The position numbers and the translations under genes are program-made. DNA of 64,000 nucleotides. Origin: Deinococcus koreensis (GTDB lineage: Bacteria; Deinococcota; Deinococci; Deinococcales; Deinococcaceae). Each line of letters opens with the position of its first letter. Positions within the stretch are counted from its first letter, which is position 1. Below are positions 60,349 to 64,000 of this stretch, one piece after another. The stretch is taken from NCBI RefSeq assembly GCF_002901445.1, contig NZ_PPPD01000001.1, positions 3,230,501 through 3,294,500 on the forward strand. Direction: 5' to 3'. The notes beneath the pieces were generated by a model, which was not told where the DNA came from, did not search any database, and worked only from the letters and a program-made list of their open reading frames with translations.

Positions 60349-60354
60349 TACGAT
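60349..60354 (+). promoter_or_regulatory. -10 box of a leaderless promoter for the TspO-like gene
   Basis: TACGAT six bases upstream of the ATG at 60361. Confidence 0.45.
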
Positions 60355-60360
60355 TGGGGC

Positions 60361-61113
60361 ATGAGAGGACTTGCGAGGCAGATCGTACTGGTGCTGGCCA
60401 CCGTCCTGACACTGGTCATGAACTATCTGAGCAACGCCCTGCCGCTGTTCGGCAACTCCAACAAGGAGATCAGCGACTCGCTGCCCAACGCCTTCACGCC
60501 GGCCGGTCTGACCTTCGCGGTGTGGGGGCCGATCTTCCTGGGGCTGCTGGCCTTCGCGGTCTACCAGGCGCTGCCCGCCCAGCGCGGCGCCCGCTACGAC
60601 CGGCTGTTCTGGCCCTTCCTGCTGGGCAACCTGCTGAACTCCTCGTGGCTCCTGGCCTTCCAGAGCCTGCGCTACGGACTGAGCGTGGCTATCATGCTGG
60701 CCCTGCTCGCCAGCCTGATCTGGCTGTACCTGAGCGTGCGCGGACTGCGGCCCCAGGGCGCCGAGGTCTGGACGCTCCAGCTGCCCGCCAGCCTGTACCT
60801 CGCCTGGATCAGCGTGGCGACCATGGCCAACATCACCGCCTATCTGGTGAGCGTGGGCGTGACCCAGGGCGTGCTGGGCATCGGCGCGGCCACCTGGTCG
60901 GCCCTGCTGGTCGTCATCGCGGCGGTGCTGGGCGGCTTCTTCCTGCTGCATTTCCGCGATTACGCCTTCGCGCTGGTGCTGCTGTGGGCCTTCTACGGCG
61001 TGTATGTGGCGCGGCCGGAGGTGCAGACGGTCGTGGTGGGCGTGCTGATTGCGGCCCTGCTGGTCGTGGTCGGCGGCGTCCTGTCGCTGCGTTCGCGGCG
61101 GCTGGTGCTCTAG
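60361..61113 (+). CDS. TspO/MBR-related membrane protein
   Basis: 250 aa with about seven hydrophobic helices. The N-terminal half is reminiscent of TspO/tryptophan-rich sensory proteins: IVLVLATVLTLVMNYLSNALPLFG, FTPAGLTFAVWGPIFLGLLAFAVYQAL (compare the family segment with W-x-P-I), FWPFLLGNLLNSSWLLAFQS. It is longer than a typical TspO (about 160 aa) and has fewer tryptophans, so it belongs to an extended, divergent branch. TspO proteins bind porphyrins or sterols; that role is not shown here. Confidence 0.6.
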   Translation: MRGLARQIVLVLATVLTLVMNYLSNALPLFGNSNKEISDSLPNAFTPAGLTFAVWGPIFLGLLAFAVYQALPAQRGARYDRLFWPFLLGNLLNSSWLLAFQSLRYGLSVAIMLALLASLIWLYLSVRGLRPQGAEVWTLQLPASLYLAWISVATMANITAYLVSVGVTQGVLGIGAATWSALLVVIAAVLGGFFLLHFRDYAFALVLLWAFYGVYVARPEVQTVVVGVLIAALLVVVGGVLSLRSRRLVL

Positions 61114-61151
61114 GGGCCCCATGCTGACCGCCGGTCAAGATGAGCGCACGT

Positions 61152-61157
61152 TACACT
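61152..61157 (+). promoter_or_regulatory. -10 box for the AroE-like gene
   Basis: TACACT eight bases upstream of the ATG at 61166. Confidence 0.4.
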
Positions 61158-61165
61158 GAGCCTTC

Positions 61166-61912
61166 ATGCACGTGTCCGACACGCCCCTGGCCCTGATCGG
61201 CCACTCCGCCCAAGCCGCCCGCGCCCTGCGCGACCTCGGACTCCTCGGGGTCAGCGTGCCCACCGATGACCTTAGCGGCGTCCTGCACGCCTGTCAGACC
61301 CTGCGCTTCAGCGGCGCCCTGATCCACGCCAGCCAGGAATTCGCCGCCCTGGGAGTCACGCAGGCCGACCCCACGGCCCAGAAGGTCGGCCGGGTGGACG
61401 CCGTGGCCTTCGCGGGCGGCGTTCACGGCACCTTCGCCCTGGCCGACGCCCTGACCGACACGCTGGAGGCCAGCGGCTACGCCAGCCGGGGAGCCAGCGC
61501 CCTGCTGCTGGGGCAGGCGGCCAGCGACCTCGCCCTGGCCCTGCCGCTGACCCGTCTGGGCTTCAGCGACATCGGCATCGTGGCCGAGACCACCCCGGAG
61601 GCCGAGGGCGCGGCGCGGCACCTGCCGGCGGGCGTGCGGGCCTTTCCCATGAGCCGCCGCGACCCGTCCGTGACCACGCTGGCCGAGCGGGCCGACCTGA
61701 TCGTGCTCACCGCCGGCGCCCTGCCCCCCGGTCTGGTGCAGCCCTACCACACCCTGATCGACCTGACCGGGCGCGCCCAGGCGGGAGCGGCGGGTTCGGT
61801 ACTGAGTCTGGCCCGGCTGCCGGCCCGCCGGCTGGCCCGCCAGCTGGCCCACGCCACCGGGCAGCGCTTTCACGTCGATGAGCTGGAAAAGCTGGTGCCG
61901 GCGCTCGGGTAG
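61166..61912 (+). CDS. Possible degenerate shikimate dehydrogenase-like protein
   Basis: 248 aa. The plan resembles AroE: an N-terminal domain (LALIGHSAQAARALRDLGLLGVSVPTDDLSGVLHACQTLRFSGALIHASQEF), then VDAVAFAGGVHGTFALADALTDTLEASG where AroE has its N-T-D-x-x-G, then a Rossmann-like start ASALLLGQAASDLALALPLTRLGFSDIGIVAE. However, the catalytic Lys (N-x-P-H-K) and the Asp of NTD are not present, and the dinucleotide loop is GQAASD rather than GAGGA. It is therefore either a non-catalytic paralogue or unrelated with a similar fold. A true aroE exists at 40626. Confidence 0.5.
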   Translation: MHVSDTPLALIGHSAQAARALRDLGLLGVSVPTDDLSGVLHACQTLRFSGALIHASQEFAALGVTQADPTAQKVGRVDAVAFAGGVHGTFALADALTDTLEASGYASRGASALLLGQAASDLALALPLTRLGFSDIGIVAETTPEAEGAARHLPAGVRAFPMSRRDPSVTTLAERADLIVLTAGALPPGLVQPYHTLIDLTGRAQAGAAGSVLSLARLPARRLARQLAHATGQRFHVDELEKLVPALG

Positions 61913-62040
61913 GGGGAAGGCTGCGTCCCTCGACTCGGCGGATGATGCAGCGTCCCGGTTCGCGTCCGAACAGGTGATCACCACTGTTCAGGATCGTTCT
62001 GATCGGATGTTCTGCAGGGGCGTGCGGGAGGAAACCAAAC

Positions 62041-62066
62041 CCCGCCCCCCTGGAGTGGAGAGCGGG
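62041..62066 (-). terminator. Possible terminator of the second peptide ABC operon
   Basis: Minus strand CCCGC (62066-62062) pairs with GCGGG (62045-62041), with extra A-T pairs beyond after one bulge; TTTGGTTT follows. Confidence 0.4.
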
Positions 62067-62088
62067 TTGTCCGGAGGAGCGTGGAGGG

Positions 62089-63093
<1,005 letters not shown>

Positions 63094-63097
63094 GGGG

Positions 63098-64000
63098 TCA
63101 CCTGTACTGAATCCGGGGGTCGAGGGCGGCGTAGCTGAGATCCACCAGCAGGTTGACGACGCTCACGACCAGGGCCGCGAAGATCACGCCGCCCTGGATC
63201 ACCGGGTAGTCGCGCTGGCTGATCGCCTCGTAGACCCACGAGCCGATGCCGGGCCAGGAGAAGATCGTCTCGGTCAATACCGCCCCGCCCAGCAGCGCGC
63301 CCGCCTGCAGGCCGATCACGGTGACCACCGGCAGCATGGCGTTTCTCAGCGCGTGCTTGAGCGTGACCCGGTTGGGCGCCAGGCCCTTGGCCCGAGCGGT
63401 TCGTACGTAGTCCTGGCCCAGCACGTCGAGCAGGCTGGAGCGCGTGATCCGCGCGATGATCGCCAGCGGAATGCTGCCCAGCGCGATGGCCGGCAGGATC
63501 AGGTGCCTCAGCACGTCCCAGAACGATTTCAGGTCTCCGCGCAGCAGCGAGTCCAGCAGGTACAGGCCGGTGATCGGCTGCAGCGTGGTCTCGTTGCCCA
63601 GCCGGGCGCTGGGCGGCAGCCAGCCCAGCTTCACCGCGAAGAAATACGACAGCAGCAGCCCCAGCCAGAACACCGGCATACTCACGCCCACCAGACTGAT
63701 GGTCGTGGCGAGGTTGTCCCAGAAGGTGTTGCGGCGCAGGGCGGCCATGATGCCCGCCGGCATCCCGATCAGCAGCGCGAACAGCAGGGCCGCGATGCTC
63801 AGCTCGGCCGTGGCGGGGAAGCGCGAGCGCAGTTCGTCCCGCACCGGAATGTTGCTCTTCAGGCCGGCGCCCAGGTCGCCGCGCACCAGCGCGTTCACGT
63901 ACTTCGGATACTGCGCGTCCAGCGGATTGGCCGGGTTGAAGAACCACGGTTTGTTCAGGCCCAGCTGCTCGCGCAGGGCGGCGGCGGCGGCGGGCGTGGC
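63098..64000 (-). CDS. Second peptide ABC transporter permease, DppB type, 5'-truncated by the window edge
   Basis: The frame is open to base 64000, reading ATPAAAAALREQLGLNKPWFFNPANP before the conserved KYVNALVRGDLGAGLKSNIPVRDEL, so the real start lies outside. The GTG at 63898 falls in the middle of the conserved first loop and is not the start. The permease core follows: RFPATAELSIAALLFALLIGMPAGIMAAL, VSMPVFWLGLLLSYFFAVKLGWLPPS, the coupling loop VLGQDYVRTARAKGLAPNRVTLKHALRNAMLPV, and the end LVDLSYAALDPRIQYR. A binding-protein gene is expected upstream. Confidence 0.93.
   Translation of the reverse strand, partial: ATPAAAAALREQLGLNKPWFFNPANPLDAQYPKYVNALVRGDLGAGLKSNIPVRDELRSRFPATAELSIAALLFALLIGMPAGIMAALRRNTFWDNLATTISLVGVSMPVFWLGLLLSYFFAVKLGWLPPSARLGNETTLQPITGLYLLDSLLRGDLKSFWDVLRHLILPAIALGSIPLAIIARITRSSLLDVLGQDYVRTARAKGLAPNRVTLKHALRNAMLPVVTVIGLQAGALLGGAVLTETIFSWPGIGSWVYEAISQRDYPVIQGGVIFAALVVSVVNLLVDLSYAALDPRIQYR

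Overview
The window is a GC-rich, gene-dense stretch of a Deinococcus chromosome. The clearest marker is ddrA (26877-27485, minus), a Rad52-like DNA end-protection protein, with a radiation/desiccation-type palindrome over its promoter. Codon use and layout agree: many start codons lie only 6-8 bases after a TANNNT -10 box, as expected of the leaderless mRNAs common in Deinococcus. There is one tRNA and no rRNA, CRISPR array, transposase or prophage. Most of the window is core metabolism and envelope biology; the unusual content is in repeats, regulatory sites and small ORFs.

Layout. 1-6.8 kb: end of msrA, a MOSC protein, a secreted phospholipase D-like protein, small membrane and zinc proteins, a coupled small membrane protein/MBL hydrolase/purD run, then tRNA-Leu(CAA) and secG. 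7.0-13.3 kb: a complete peptide ABC importer (binding protein, two permeases, two ATPases) with a strong promoter and a terminator. 13.4-19.6 kb: a DUF4139 protein facing a metH-metF operon (minus) headed by a probable SAM-I riboswitch. 19.7-25.7 kb: a secreted protein, an overlapping SDR/thioredoxin-reductase-like/HAD operon, and hrpB. 25.8-29.3 kb (minus): a Tam-like methyltransferase, ddrA with an overlapping 31-codon ORF, and a secreted subtilase. 29.6-37 kb: hisB-hisH, ilvE, glgB, a nitroreductase, an excalibur protein and a trans-sulfuration enzyme. 37.1-40.4 kb (minus): a coiled-coil protein, a GNAT enzyme, and dgkA-ybeY-phoH. 40.6-46.5 kb: aroE, a CHASE/PAS/GAF histidine kinase coupled to a receiver-kinase fusion, and an OsmC protein. 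46.6-51.5 kb (minus): the envelope cluster deoC-maf-mreC-mreD-PBP2. 51.6-64 kb: PrxQ peroxiredoxin, rpiA, a DUF255 thioredoxin-fold protein, a transglutaminase-like protein, a GMC oxidoreductase, argJ, membrane proteins, an AroE-like protein and the permeases of a second peptide importer that runs off the edge.

The most noteworthy structure is repetitive. Three hairpins are built from tandem 7-base units: one lies in frame inside metH, one encodes the metH C-terminal tail without disturbing the metH/metF overlap, and one lies between ybeY and phoH. Separately, two diverged copies of a 134-136 bp inverted-repeat element each begin exactly at a TGA stop codon, after the 37 kb gene and after mreD. 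A 91-bp nested palindrome separates the DUF4139 gene from metF. No defence system or large novel cluster is visible. Function calls rest on motif recognition from translated sequence; no database search was run.
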